The notes beneath the pieces were generated by a model. That model made no database searches and had not been told where the DNA came from. It saw only the letters and a list, made by a program, of their open reading frames with translations. From Nipponacmea schrenckii (Eukaryota > Mollusca > Gastropoda > Lottiidae), in assembly GCA_030562195.1 (NCBI GenBank), contig JAUJPP010000007.1, forward strand, positions 19,713,769-19,777,768: a DNA stretch of 64,000 nt, in the 5' to 3' direction. Every line of letters starts with the position of its first letter. Position 1 is the stretch's first letter. Of this stretch, positions 1 through 12,353 are shown piece after piece. Both the position numbers and the translations under genes were made by a program.

Positions 1-3000
1 GAAGAGGCTTTATATACCTAAAATCCTTGGGATCTAGTTTAATGGCTTCAGTAAATAATTCAATAGCTGCATTATAATGTTCTAGTTGTGCCATTTCATT
101 GCCTCGTACTGAAATTCAAATTTAAACAGTTTAATCATCATTAAAGGCAAAACAATGTAAAATCTTAAAAAACTTTTCCTTTCTAAAACATAAAAGGATA
201 TTTCAAATAGATTGAGAAGATACTTACTTGCTAATTGTCTACTTCGTAAAACTATAGGATCTAAACCTTCCGCCTACAAGAGACAAAAATCTTCTTAAGA
301 GCAACCTTATATGATATCATCCATGTATTTCACAACTTAATAATAATGTGCGAGTTCACTTAGAAAAGAAAACCTGACCAGATAAAATCAGAAAGGTTAG
401 TTTATCTACTAGTTTTCTTTTTTTTCTTTCAATATATTTGTGACAGAGCAACAAACTATTAATGAGTTTGAGTAATCTGATAAGCAATCATTCAAACTTA
501 TCAATTACCTCTTCTTCACTTCTGGTAGATTCTTGATTATTTTTTAAACGCTTGTCTTTTCTATTCTGTGGTGTCGTTTCATTAGAACTGCCTTTCTTTT
601 TCTTGTTTATAACTTTTTTAAAAAATGCTGGGTGAGATTCAAAGTCCTAGAGAAGAAAATGGGCAAGTGAATAAAAAAATTTGCCATTGACAGATCTGTC
701 ATTAAAAACACATGTTAATTAGAATTGCTTACAATTATGAACGTATTTCGAGAGCCTTAAAATATTATGTAGGCTAAATTTGCAATTACCTACATCTAGA
801 CAATATATTGAATATCATTTGACCTAGTTTTCAAAGTCATAAAATAATTAGGTCACACCTTCCGTAACGGTTAATGATGGCGAAAATATGAAAATTATCA
901 ATTTTTGCTGTATTTAAGTACACTTATCTCTATGAATTTTTTAAGTAAGCCAAATTAAAAAAATATCTACTCGTAGACAATATATTGAATATTATTTGAC
1001 CTAATTTTCAAGGTCATAGATTAAGTGGGTCACACCTTCCGTACCCGTTAAAGTGACCTAATTTTGAAAAAATCGAAATTTAAATAATTCGAAAGAAAAT
1101 ACGAAATTTGAAAATCGGTCTCCAAGAAAAGGTAGATAATGATCCATTGTATCTATGTGCTAAATTTCATCAAAATCGGTCTATCAGTAGTGTCTGAATT
1201 TCGGATTTAAGAATTGTAACGAAAATTCAAAATGGCGGCCGATATGGCAGCTTGACCTAATTATTTAGGTCAAATCAATTACTATTGACAAGTTATTTAT
1301 AAAACAGCTTTCACTTTTCACCTAGCAGTTATAGACCGGAAGTTACGTAATTACGTCATTTGAGGCTAAACCGGAAGTGGAATTTTTTTTTCACATTTTT
1401 TCAAAAATTATAAACATATCGCCTATCAACTGGTAAAGTTTCAAAATTTTACCATTTATATTAAAGGAGAAATCACGGTCTGAAATTTTTGCCGATGACC
1501 CTTGAATATTGAATTGCAAATCGTGGGTAAAATTTTTAACCTAATTGCATAAAACCTATAATTGTTAGTTGACAAATACATTGAAGTTTTCAAATCTGAA
1601 AATCCGGTCAAAATCGAACTGAAAATAAACTTGCTAAAGCAAAAAAACCTGAACTTCCGGTTCTCACTTCCTGTCAGAGATAGAACTTCCGGTTTTGTTT
1701 TATTTGATAATAGAAATCATTCTAAGATCAACTGTAGATTTAGAATTTCTGCACCTTTTACCAGTTTGTCTGCAAACTCATCCAAGAATTACAAAAAAAA
1801 AAAAAAAAAAAAAAAAATAAAATAATCCGAACGATTACAATACGTTTTCGACAAAGTCGAAATACGTAATTATCCCAAGCACACCAAATGTGATCAAGAT
1901 GAGATGATACAAACTCTATGGTGTTTTTAAGAAATGTGGATGTAACAACCAACAGGTGCATTGGAAATATAACGTATTTCCACATTTTTACATTTGTATA
2001 AAACAAACACGTAACTTACCGTGCCTTCATCTGATGATGTATCACTACTTGAACCCCTGAAATAGCAATTTAAATATTCATTTTAAAGGTATTATTGTAA
2101 TAACTCTACAACCAGAAAAAATTGCTACAAGTCTATTAAGCAAATTGTTATTAACTTGAGATATTTTATACTTTTTTTTCATTACTTAAATCTTAAGTAT
2201 TTGTTGACCATATTTACTCATACATGTATTGAAAGTAACTTACATTTTGTCTTTTTTTCCATTGGACTTTTTAATTTTTCCATCCTGAAAAAATAAATAA
2301 GTATCAAGTGATTCATTTCAAATTACATATAAAATATATACCAACCAAAACAAAATTATTTGCCCATTTGCCCAGTATGACAAAACTTTGACTGTACAAG
2401 GCAGTGCATGCTTACAAACAGCCCAGATCCATTCTATTATAAGGGTGTAAATAGATGTCTACTATTTGTCTTTTGTGAGTATATTTTTATTAAATTTAAG
2501 GAATGCAGTACCCTCACTTACTTGTTTTTCTTTTTCTAATCTTTTTCTTTCTTTTCTTCTTTTCTTTTTTGCTTTCTTTCTATCATTTTTCTTTTTTTCT
2601 TTATCTTCTTCTGTGACTAATTCTTCTGCATTTTTTTGTATATCCTGAAATAGATTTAAAAAAAAAATAAATAAAAACAGCATTCAGTATCTAACTTAAT
2701 TATACTTAATCTGGTTAACTAAGCAACACCATTCAATCTGAAATTTTGGCTATTTTCTAATGAACTTTACTTTTAGAGCAACTGCTTTCTTTTTTTCTCA
2801 TTAGATTTAGTTAAATATTATTTCAGATTCAGACTTCATCAGAAAAACATTTTCTGTTTAAAACTGCAGGTAATCAGTTCTTAAAATTGTAATCTTCACT
2901 TACCTCGGGAGATAAAAAGTGAGACATTTTTGAACCTACAAAAAAAATAGTTCATCTTTAGAGATTGTTTTTTACCAATATTAGCTTGCTTTATTTCGTT

Positions 3001-6000
3001 TAATAATAATCTAATAGTGAAATATCTATCATGTGATCCCAACAGCAAATAATGCACTTCATAATTATGTATTGCAAAACTGCCAATAACCATTTGGCCG
3101 CATTGTAACTAAGATTGAGCTAGAGCATTGTAGTCAGATGATTAGACTTATTGTTCTTGTTTCCATCAGTTTCTTACCATTCCCATCACTAATTAAAACC
3201 CAAAGTGTTCAACATACACGAGTTAAGCTTATGATCTTACCTTTTTGATTATTATTATTGTTTAGATGTTTATGTTTACATTTGACATTAGAATACTGAT
3301 TATCACTATCATAGTCTTCGTCATCATCATCATCTTCATCACTACTTTCATCACTAGAGTAATATTGTCGTCCGTTCACAGCTTCTATAACACAGTAGGA
3401 AGCATTTTTAATGTTTGGTAACCATAAGCATATGGATATCACATATCCAATCTGGCAGTTAAGGGGATTGTTAAATCATTTTTTCTTAACTTCAATGTGT
3501 ATCAGAAACACGTAATAGAATTGATTTATTTAATTGAGATATTAGCAGAAAAGGCTAATTAGAATGCTTTGCCAAGATTTCAGACAAAGTTCTTAAGGTA
3601 CCAATTCATTGAACTATTCATAAAATGATTGAGCAGAAAAATACAACTATAATTTATTTCTAGAAATGTGGTTAATCAAAATATTTCATTGACATTCATC
3701 TGGGTTGTTCAAGTATTTCTTGTACTAAAAAGCTTGTTTAGGGTGTTATAAGAGATACTCTCCTATAGAAGCACTGAACTTGGTCACAACTGTTCTATGA
3801 ATTTCAGTATACATCATTTTGATAAGATATTGTCTTCTTCTGGAGGGCTTATGTTAACCCCAACAAAAAAAGACGACCAGTTTTAAAATTCACTATGCAA
3901 AACCTTCAGCAAATGTGGACTGAAACTAAGCTGATGAAGGTAGGGATAAACTGTGATAACCATTAACAAATTGAAATTTAAAAATCACTTGATTTATTTG
4001 AAATTCATTGATCTAATGGAAACAGATTGTTATATTTCTCATCAATCAAGTGTGTCTGTTATGATATTATCATATTATCATAAGATCTAACAATTTATGT
4101 TCTCAATTTAAGCTGTATCAATTTCTAAATTTCAATGCAAAAAAAAAAAAAATAGCTTGCCAGGCAAGTTAACATACACCCACTGGCAGCATTGAATCTG
4201 AATAATAAATTGAGCAATAACAATTTTTACACAATTTTTTAGTCAAGGGCAATTACTCGTTAACTGTTCATCGAAAAATCATCAAATTCGAACTTGACCA
4301 CTGCCTTATCAATTTCAATGCTCATACCAAGTCTCATCAAAATCCGTTAAAAATTGAAGCCTCTATTGCACCCACAATAAAATTTTGATGTGATAATACT
4401 AAATCAAGGGCAATAACTCGCGAACCATTCTTCGAAAAAATAAAATATTCTCACTTGACTGATGTCTTATCAATGCCAATGCTCACACCAAATTTCATCG
4501 AAATGCATTAAATATTGTAGCTTCTATTGCACTCACAATAAAATTTTGACGCCATTTTACTTAGTCAAAGGCAATAACTCGAGAACTGTTTATGGAAAAA
4601 AATGGCCAATTCGAACTTGACCACTGCCTTATCAATTCCAATTCACATACCATGTCTCATTCAAATCCATTGAAAATTATAGCTTCTATTGCATCAACAA
4701 AAATTTTGACGTGATGTGTGAGACAATCGAACGCAGCTGCTTCCCCGTATCGACTCTCTGGTCGAAAGAGATAGATTTGTTTTGATTACGTCAGTCTTAC
4801 GTTTGCTTTTCTTCTGTTTACATCTTACATAAATATCTCTCTGTAATCTTGACGATGTGTGCTAATAAATATTAAAACCTACTCTTCATCGAGCATAACA
4901 TGATGTAACTAAGTCAAGGGCAATAACTCAAAAACCGTTCATGGAAAAATCGTCAAATTTGAACTTGACCGCCATCTTATCAATTCTAATGCTCACACCG
5001 AGTTTCATTCAAATCAATTGAAAATTGTAGCCTCTATTGTGTCTACAACAAATATAGAGCCAGGGGCAACAACTAAAAAACAGTTCATGGAAAATTCGTC
5101 AAAATCAAACTTGACCGTCGTCTTATCAATTCCAATGCTCATACCAAGTTTCATTAAGATCCATATAAAATTGTAGCTTCAATAGTGTCTATAAGAAATG
5201 TTGACGGAGCGACAGAAAGACAGAAACGACGACAATATACGTCCACATATTCATGTGGGCGTATAAAAAGAGCAGAATTAGACCATATATGCCACTGAAA
5301 CTATTGACAGTATCAATGGGTTTATACCAATTATTGATCAACCAACTGTGGACAATTCTAGTAATCAACCATAGTATAACATATTTATAATGGTTGAGAT
5401 TAATTTAATAGAATGCACAGGAAGAATGCCTACTGAAGGTGTAGTCTCTATCGTCAATTTGGAGGAGGTTTGACTAAGTCAAGAGTTATAAAGTTCATCG
5501 AAAAATCGTCAATTTCGAATTATAGACAGCGGTGATGACACTATACGACCCAATATATAAACAGCACTGGTCCAGTGCCTTCTCTTGAAAAAAGCATTGT
5601 TAAGTTTATAGCACCTTTCTCTCTAATATTTACATAGAAAATATGCTAACATTATTAACCTCTGAAAATTATCCATAACAATTCAACTTACTTGCATTTT
5701 TGGTAAATATTAAATCTTGAAACTGTTTTAACATTTCTTTCTATAATAAAAAAGAAAAAAAAAGACGTCAATATAGTTCAGTAGTTGAGATGATGTGAAT
5801 TAGCTCTATTCATTAAAAAATGAAGGAAACATCTCTTAAATAAAATGAAAATGTTGAATATTATAATGGGAATTTCCTAAAATAATAATTAAATACTATA
5901 GATTTCCCAACATAACTATATTATTTAGAAAGTGGACAGTATGATTTGGAAGTCCCTGCCAAATTAATTGTTTAAACAAATATATTAAATTAACATGTAT

Positions 6001-7645
6001 AAAACTTACTGTATTCATTTCTGCTTGACTATCTGTAATCAATCTTCTATAAGCATGGCTCACTTGACGGAATTTCTAAAACAATTTAACAGAAAATATT
6101 AAGCCTAATTTTCATACTAAGAGATTGAAAATCTATTTTTGATCATTGAATAATAAATATATATATTATTTAATGTCTATATTTGAATTTCCCTTTTCAT
6201 GTCTTTCTGTCACCTGTCACATTTATTTACAAACAGAACCAAATGAAAATGTATACATGAAAACACTTACTTGAAAAGAATCGGGTGAATTATGATGTTT
6301 ATCTGGGTGCCATTTCTGGGCCAATCTTTTATAACTTGTTCTAATTGAATCATTGTCAGCACCTGATCAATATTAACAACATTTTGAGACACAAATACAT
6401 TATCCATGAAGTCTTTTAGAGTGACACAGGATGATTGAAGGAACAGATCAATTCATTGAACAAAACTTCAACAAACAAATTTTTTCCTCATAAAGCTGTA
6501 TTTATAATCATCATGCATTTCTTCTGTCCTTACAATGAACATGATTACAATGAATTTTCACTAGACAATTACATTTTTACAATTCCTTTCACATTTAGTT
6601 AAAATATTTTACAGACAAGAACAACTAAGCTAAATTCATCTTCAAACTTTATTAAATAACCAAATAGGTTTCAATTATAGGCGGCCTACTTATGTGCATT
6701 CTATAGGTCATATCAATACAATTTTCAAATTTTATCATAACACGCAAATTGATAAATGCAGAAACGGAATGAAAACATATTTGTTTGGCGATTTCCAAAA
6801 TAAATAAATGTAGGCTATGCTTTTGAGGAAAATATCCAATATATTGATGTTTGTTGATTAGTTGTAATCTGATAACTGACCTTTTTTTGGATTTGTGACA
6901 TAATATAGTAGACACAAATTAATAAATCTCAAAGACATAATTCAATCTAGAAGTATAGATGTGTTATTGGCTAACAAATGGTCATGTATTTATTCCATAT
7001 TGCACATTTCAGTGAAATAGATTCTACTTGCATTATTTTGCAACTAATATGTTTTTACATAAAAGTTATATACAAAAAGATATGTAAATAAGGTGTAATA
7101 GAAAAAATTCTAAAGGTGGATATTACCAATATGTCTTTGACTAATTTAAAGGCTTAGGAAAGCCAAGACACAAGAAGACCCCATCTTGAAAGTGAAACTG
7201 TAAGTACTCTAGTACGCCACTATTTTTAATTGGAAATGACATATACAGTACACCCAGAGTTTAAGTATCAGCCCACTAAACAATCTTCATAAATAACCAT
7301 TCAATGATTAAACTGACCATAAAAAGGAGAATGTAAAAGGCTGTCTTTGTCATTGCTAAAATTCTGACATTTCTCCTTTGATGCCAAATGTACTGGAAAT
7401 TTCTGCCTGTAAATATCTTTCAAAGACATCGCAAATTCTTACGACGTAAACAATAAATATATACCTATAGGTAGCTCTAAAAGCTCATAAGCATCTCCTC
7501 TTGACAAACCCATTATAGACTGGTCGAGTAAACCATCAAAAGTAGGATTTCCAGAACTAATTTTACAAATTTTTGACAATTCCTGAAACTTCAACAGGAA
7601 GTCGCCATTTTGTACAATGAGCATGTGCAAGATACCACGTGACAT
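1..7645 (-). CDS. DnaJ (Hsp40) domain protein with acidic/lysine-rich middle and C-terminal TPR-like segment; 3' end outside window
   Basis: Likely Hsp70 co-chaperone. Exons read on the minus strand: 7465-7645 (ATG at 7645), 6271-6362, 6010-6075, 5692-5740, 3241-3384, 2904-2935, 2522-2644, 2244-2284, 2020-2056, 509-646, 228-273 and 1-108 (continues off the edge). Phases join without a break for about 352 codons. The J domain starts near residue 51 (DAYELLELP), with the HPD signature (WHPDKHHN) in exon 2 and helix IV (FRQVSHAYRRL) in exon 3. Exon 5 is acidic (SSDESSDEDDDDD), exon 7 is Lys/Arg-rich (KKKNDRKKAKKKRRKER), and the last two exons hold a TPR-like pair of helices (RGNEMAQLEHYNAAIELFTE, then AIKLDPKD). 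The DnaJ-to-TPR order is visible; no closer orthologue is claimed. A CACGTG sequence overlaps the start codon. Confidence 0.85.
770..1820. repeat. Interspersed repeat in DnaJ intron, ending in a poly-A tract
   Basis: Two diverged copies of a roughly 100-base unit lie at about 795-880 and 968-1050. They share 'agacaatatattgaatat', 'atttgacctaattttcaa' and 'ggtcacaccttccgta'. The block continues through CCGGAAGT-type motifs and ends in an uninterrupted A run near 1790-1817. A retroposed or older repetitive insertion is likely. I did not find a target duplication. Confidence 0.5.
4155..5266 (+). repeat. Composite non-autonomous element with about five internal ~160-base tandem repeats
   Basis: Starts GCTTGCCAGGCAAG with 'atacacccactggcagcatt' and ends 'acgacaatatacg...catgtgggcgtataaa'. 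The outer ATACRCCCAC and GTGGGCGTAT form a short inverted pair. Inside, a unit beginning 'agtcaagggcaataactcg' recurs at about 4242, 4392, 4562, 4912 and 5058. It carries 'cgaacttgaccactgcctta' and ends in 'aaaattttgacg'. The same two ends bound a second element at 28782-30965. It sits in an intron of the DnaJ gene and has no coding capacity. Confidence 0.7.
4717..4900. mobile_element. 184-bp solo LTR with 5-bp target duplication, nested in the tandem-repeat element
   Basis: Begins TGTGAGACAATC and ends GAGCATAACA (TGT...ACA ends) and contains an AATAAA. It is flanked by TGATG at 4712-4716 and again at 4901-4905. Removing it and one TGATG restores the host repeat 'aaattttgacgtgatgtaac', which matches neighbouring copies, so the insertion is well supported. 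Short LTRs with 5-bp duplications are typical of Ty3/Gypsy-class elements. The internal region has been lost, presumably by LTR recombination. The clade is not determined. Confidence 0.75.
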
Positions 7646-7989
7646 AACACGTTCTTTTTTCCGCGAAAACTTATCTGCGGCAATCGTTCAACTTTCATTT
7701 TAAATACAAGAATTTATTTGTACTATGAACACAGCTTATAATATTATTTTATAGTTGTGGTAAATCATTTGATCATCGTCTATTTGTATCACTTTCCAAA
7801 ATTAAAAAATTTCACCCATATGAATAGATACCTCACACTGTTGTTGAGGTAGTCTCTTTATTCAAACAAACACGCCGACGACCTACTTAACACTGGCGCT
7901 GTATGGCAATGGACCGTGGAAGATCCTCAAAGTCTAAGTGGCGTGGCTCTAGCGCTCTACAACAGTTGTTATTGGGATTTGCCAGTGCT
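7646..7989. other. DnaJ promoter side / intergenic
   Basis: Upstream of the DnaJ start. Contains 'ttttttccgcgaaaa' and AT-rich sequence. No other gene or clear TATA box is seen. Confidence 0.35.
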
Positions 7990-9320
7990 GATGATAGGGA
8001 TGTAGTCGTTACAGGCCCGTAAAGGGGGGGGGGGCGCTGCCCCTTTGGAAATCTTTTTGCCTGCCCCTGCAAAATATGCATATGGTAAACTTATCAAACT
8101 AATTATTAATGTGCATAAATTTAATTATATTTGGTTATTAAAACACTGAATACTTATTTTTAAAAATTGAATTCTCTATTAATAAAACGTATACAGTTCT
8201 ATGCTCCCACTATTAAGTATATACATTATACACGAAATCATTCGTAAAAGCAAATCCTAAACCTTTGAAAACCATATCAATCAGGGGTGTATCGAGAATA
8301 TGCCTGAGAGGGGGGACTGAAAGGTGATTTTTCCAAGGCAAGTCCTGCAGGCCAAAGGCCTTCGTATTTGGCCCTTGTAGTGGCGGGCGGTTCGGGGGTC
8401 CTTCCCCGGAAAATTTTACAAACTAGGAAACCCGGAGAATATATCTAACGCGATTTTGGAAGTCTTTTCTACTGGTCCAAATTATCAATTTTCATCGGGA
8501 AACCGTTTTCTATGTCCTTTTTCGACCTATTCTGCGTTTTACCGACATGGCGGGGGGTATCGGGGGTTCTCCCCCGGAAAATTTTACAAACTAGGAAACC
8601 CGAAGAATACATCTGACGCGATTTTGGAAGTCCTTTCCACCGGTCAAAATTATCAATTTTGATCGGAAAACCATATTTTTTATACAGCCTTTTTCGACCT
8701 ATTCTGCGTTTAACCGACAAATTCAGTAAAAATCACTTTTTATGTAGACGAACAGTTTTCCGATAAATCCTAACTAACACAAGGTTTCCACTCTTTCGGT
8801 CAGCCAATCGGTTTTACCGAAAGCTCCATTCCCCATCCATGACCGTCTATTATCGACCGATTCCGCGTTTTAGTAAAAATCACTTTAATGTAGACGAACG
8901 GTTTACCGATAACATCTTAACAGACACAAGGTTTTCACTCTTTCGTTTAACAAATCGGTTTTACCGACGGCTCCATCTATGACCGTCTATCGGCCAATTC
9001 CGCGTTTTCCCGACAAATTCAAATAACAAGGGTATCGGTTAGCCAATCGGTTTTACCGAAGACTCCAGTCATAACCAACTTATACCGACCGATTTCTGTA
9101 GTTTCAGCAAAAAAAAATACTTTTAATGTTGACAGTTTACTGATAACATCATAACCAACACAAGGTTTTGACTTTTTAGGTTAATTAATCGATCGATTCC
9201 GCGTTTTACCGACGGTTCCATCCATGACCCCTTTTTACCGACCGATTCCGCGTTTTACCGACGAGTTCAGTAAAAGTGGGGGTGCCACACCCCACGTACG
9301 CTTCGCCCCTGGTTACGGGT
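7990..9320. repeat. GC-richer complex repeat with two internal tandem families
   Basis: A 170-base unit is present twice (about 8400-8570 and 8570-8720; shared 'ccggaaaattttacaaacta' and 'acctattctgcgttt'). It is followed by a second family of about 145-150 bases (about 8725-9260) built on 'gccaatcggttttaccga', 'catgaccgtctat' and 'accgattccgcgtttt'. The left part has a long G run (near 8023-8033). The right end carries 'ggggtgccacaccccacgta' followed by 'cgcttcgcccctgg'. Composition differs strongly from the surroundings, suggesting a transposon-derived block. No open transposase is seen. Confidence 0.6.
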
Positions 9321-10412
9321 CGTTATCGAGTATAGTGAATATTTATTAATTTGTATCCCCATTCCCCATGCAAAACTCTGTATAGAAGACCTATGTATAC
9401 GGAACGTTTTCTAAACTTGACCGGCTTCGTCGACAATAACGTGTCTAGCATAGTGTACTTTTGATGAACTTGTTGGTAATTCAACCCGGTATCGGTCACG
9501 GAATTTGTTGGTTACAAACAGTAATGGCTGGAGCCACTGGGTTTTCATTCATTCGGTTAACCAATCGGTACAATAACGTAGGAAGCTTAGGATACAAATA
9601 GCTTATTTGGGTACAGTTTGATTCAGATGTGGCTCTTCCTAAGCCCAAATCCATCGTATCACCAATGCAGTATTTGATATTTCATTATATGGCACTGTTT
9701 GGTCACGATCCTTTTATACGGGGATCTTAAGGGTTTCTTCCCACAGAGAAATGGAATTAGTTTCGCATGTTTGTATATGACACATTCTCTGGGAATAAAC
9801 ATACAATAATCATATTTTGAAATTTCTAAGAATAAAGTTGGGGTACTTTTATCCACAATGCGATAAATGCCTGTGGCCCATATGGACAATATAGATCGGT
9901 GTGATAAAGGCACATTTTGGTAGTCTGAACACTTAATGGTTAAGGGTGGACTAATATTATTCATTTGAGATAAATTCTTAAGATATGGTATTGAAATCGA
10001 ACTTTCAAAACACTAAACTCATAGCTACTTATTATTTGGGATTTTGGTAAACAAAAATAAATTACGTTTGGTTGTTATATTTTGCTTCTGAAGTTAGGAA
10101 ATTTATGCTGTGGCCTGTCTGGATGCACAGTTTCGAATTCTCTGGGCTAGTTGAGAGTATGGTGCAATAATGTATCAGTAAGAAATATGCAGCTTGGTTG
10201 TTATTCAACTATTAATTTGTATATTAAAGGCATGCACATTTTGTTATTGAGGACGATAAACACAAAGTGTTTGCCTACTTCCTACAAGGCCGATATGATT
10301 TTTCACGTCTACGACGTTCAGATCATCCTTCAATGCCAAAACAATCACAGTAGGAATACACTGTATCTTACATTGTATCTTATTATTCTTCTAGTTTGAC
10401 ATAAAACATTGT
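9321..10412. other. Intergenic, no gene recognised
   Basis: Low-complexity-poor AT-rich sequence. Short open frames on both strands show no recognisable domain and no convincing splice framework. Confidence 0.3.
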
Positions 10413-10753
10413 TCAAGATTTCTTTTTGTTTTTCCGTCTCTCTTTGGCTTTCTGTTTAAACCGTCTATCGCGAAGTCTTTGTGATAATTTACTCCAAATC
10501 TGAACTGTGTGAGCAGCTAATTGTGGCACTATAGAAAATACGTATGTAAAGAATTTATCTCGTTGATTTGACGGGATATCCCTGGGATAGGGACATGTTT
10601 CCCACAGTCCACTATAAATTGAGGCGTCCTTCACTATACTGCTGAAGAGTCGCTGGACGATTGCATCTTGAGGATTCAGTATTTGGTCGGCTGTGTAAGA
10701 TGACATCACAAACATGGTATCTTTATTGAGAGACAGATCATTATCACTTAGAA
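10413..10753 (-). CDS. Orphan terminal exon, possibly an alternative 3' exon of gene A; MADF/SANT-like?
   Basis: A good acceptor (tttatatttgcag) is followed by an open 341-base exon ending in TGA. Its acceptor takes two bases before the first full codon, the same phase as the donors of gene A at 15157 and 14620, so it could replace the FLYWCH exons of gene A. The encoded ~113 residues include LFSSIVKDASIYSGLWETCP, an FFTYVFSIVPQLAAHTVQIW stretch and a very basic tail (KAKERRKNKKKS). A helical domain with spaced tryptophans faintly resembles MADF/SANT DNA-binding domains; this is a weak visual match only. It does not resemble the FLYWCH last exons. It could also belong to an independent gene whose other exons I did not find. 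Confidence 0.45.
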
Positions 10754-12353
10754 CTGCAAATATAAACATTCACCATTTTATTAATATAAACAATTTACTT
10801 GGCTCAAATAATGATTAAAATGGATAGCCACAGTTTTATACAGTACAGTTTAATATCTATTGTCTATATTTTGTTATTGTGAAGCTCCAGAGTTTCTTGT
10901 AGTTCTTCCAGAGCTAAATATTTCAGAAGGGCAACAATCAATGGATAGACACAGTTTTTTTTTTACATTATGATCAAAAGTTGCTCTATTTTCAGGTTCT
11001 TTTCTAACCTCTGCAATTCAATGAAAGGCTGTTAACTTCGCTTTTACTTATAGAAGTCAATATTGGCAGGGGAGAGGACATTATTATAGACAATACATTT
11101 CACATGACAGAACATTGCAACACACATATTGATGAATAAACTAATAAAATCATGGACTGGTGAAGCTGTAAGTTTTGGACTTGAACAAAGTACCCCTAGT
11201 GGCTTTGGAATTAGCACTCAACACTTTTCAAATGAAGATTTTATTTCTATTTTCTATTACAAATTAAACAAATTTTAACTTTTCCAACTTAATTTAACTA
11301 CATATAATAATAAATAAATCTTTCAACTTGTTGAAAAAAAAAACCCACATGCACTTAACTGCTGCCTTCATGTTTTGTGAAAATATAGTCATCCTTTTTA
11401 AAAGCAATTTAAAGAACATACATCATTTCATCAACATCTATTGATTTGGATTTACACAATGACCATGAATATTGATCATAAGTTATTTCTAATTAACAGG
11501 GCCCTTATCTATAACATACATTTATTCTTACATTTATACACTAAGTTGGTATACTACCATATGAAACTATGTATGGTTCTTACATGGATATAACACTAAC
11601 AAACATAGTAAACAGTCATTTTGAATCACTTACTTAAATAAACTTCCAATCAGATTTAAATCTATTTCTAAACCTTAATGTGTGATTTGAAAGCTTAGTT
11701 GAAATATACTATCCTTTATTAAAAGTCGAGTAAGAGACTCAAAATTGTTGTAGACAATTTTAGTGTGTGTTATTTTCATGCAAAAATTTATACAAAGATT
11801 TGTATGAGTATTCTTTATGCAGTTAAAATATTATAATACAGAAAGTTTTTAACAGTTGAAACTCCCTATTACTTTTTACCATAAAACTCATTTGGTACAA
11901 GTAGCACAAATATAAAATAGTTCTATGTAATTTAAGCAGAATATCTTTCTGTTAGGTAAGAACAGATGGACTTTAATACACAGCACAGAACTATTAATTA
12001 ATGCTATATAGGTAAGTTACCTTGCCTGCTTTTAATAGTATTGTCCTTGCTTCCATTTTGGTCAAATCTAGATCTTGGAGTGGTTGATATTATTCATGCA
12101 CTATGATCAACCAGTCAGTCGTTGTAATATTGTACTTTTACAAAGAAAAAGTTATGCCCATTCATAAAACAAGCAGGTGTTTGGATCTTTGACAACATTA
12201 GTTGTTATTAAGGTTTGCGAAGGGTCCTTGTAAAATCTTTGCTGAGATGCTGGGCAAGAAACTAGATCCTCTAGAACCTATGTTGATTACCTGCCTAACT
12301 CATTAACAAATGTTTCATAAAACAAACTTCTGAATAAAATCTTCCACAGAATA
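10754..12353. other. Intergenic or terminal intron of gene A
   Basis: AT-rich sequence between the FLYWCH last exon of gene A and the orphan exon. I see no further exon or recognisable element. Confidence 0.3.

Noticed and set aside
2466..2648. Plus-strand F/S-rich frame
   Set aside because: Antisense shadow of the Lys-rich DnaJ exon 2522-2644.
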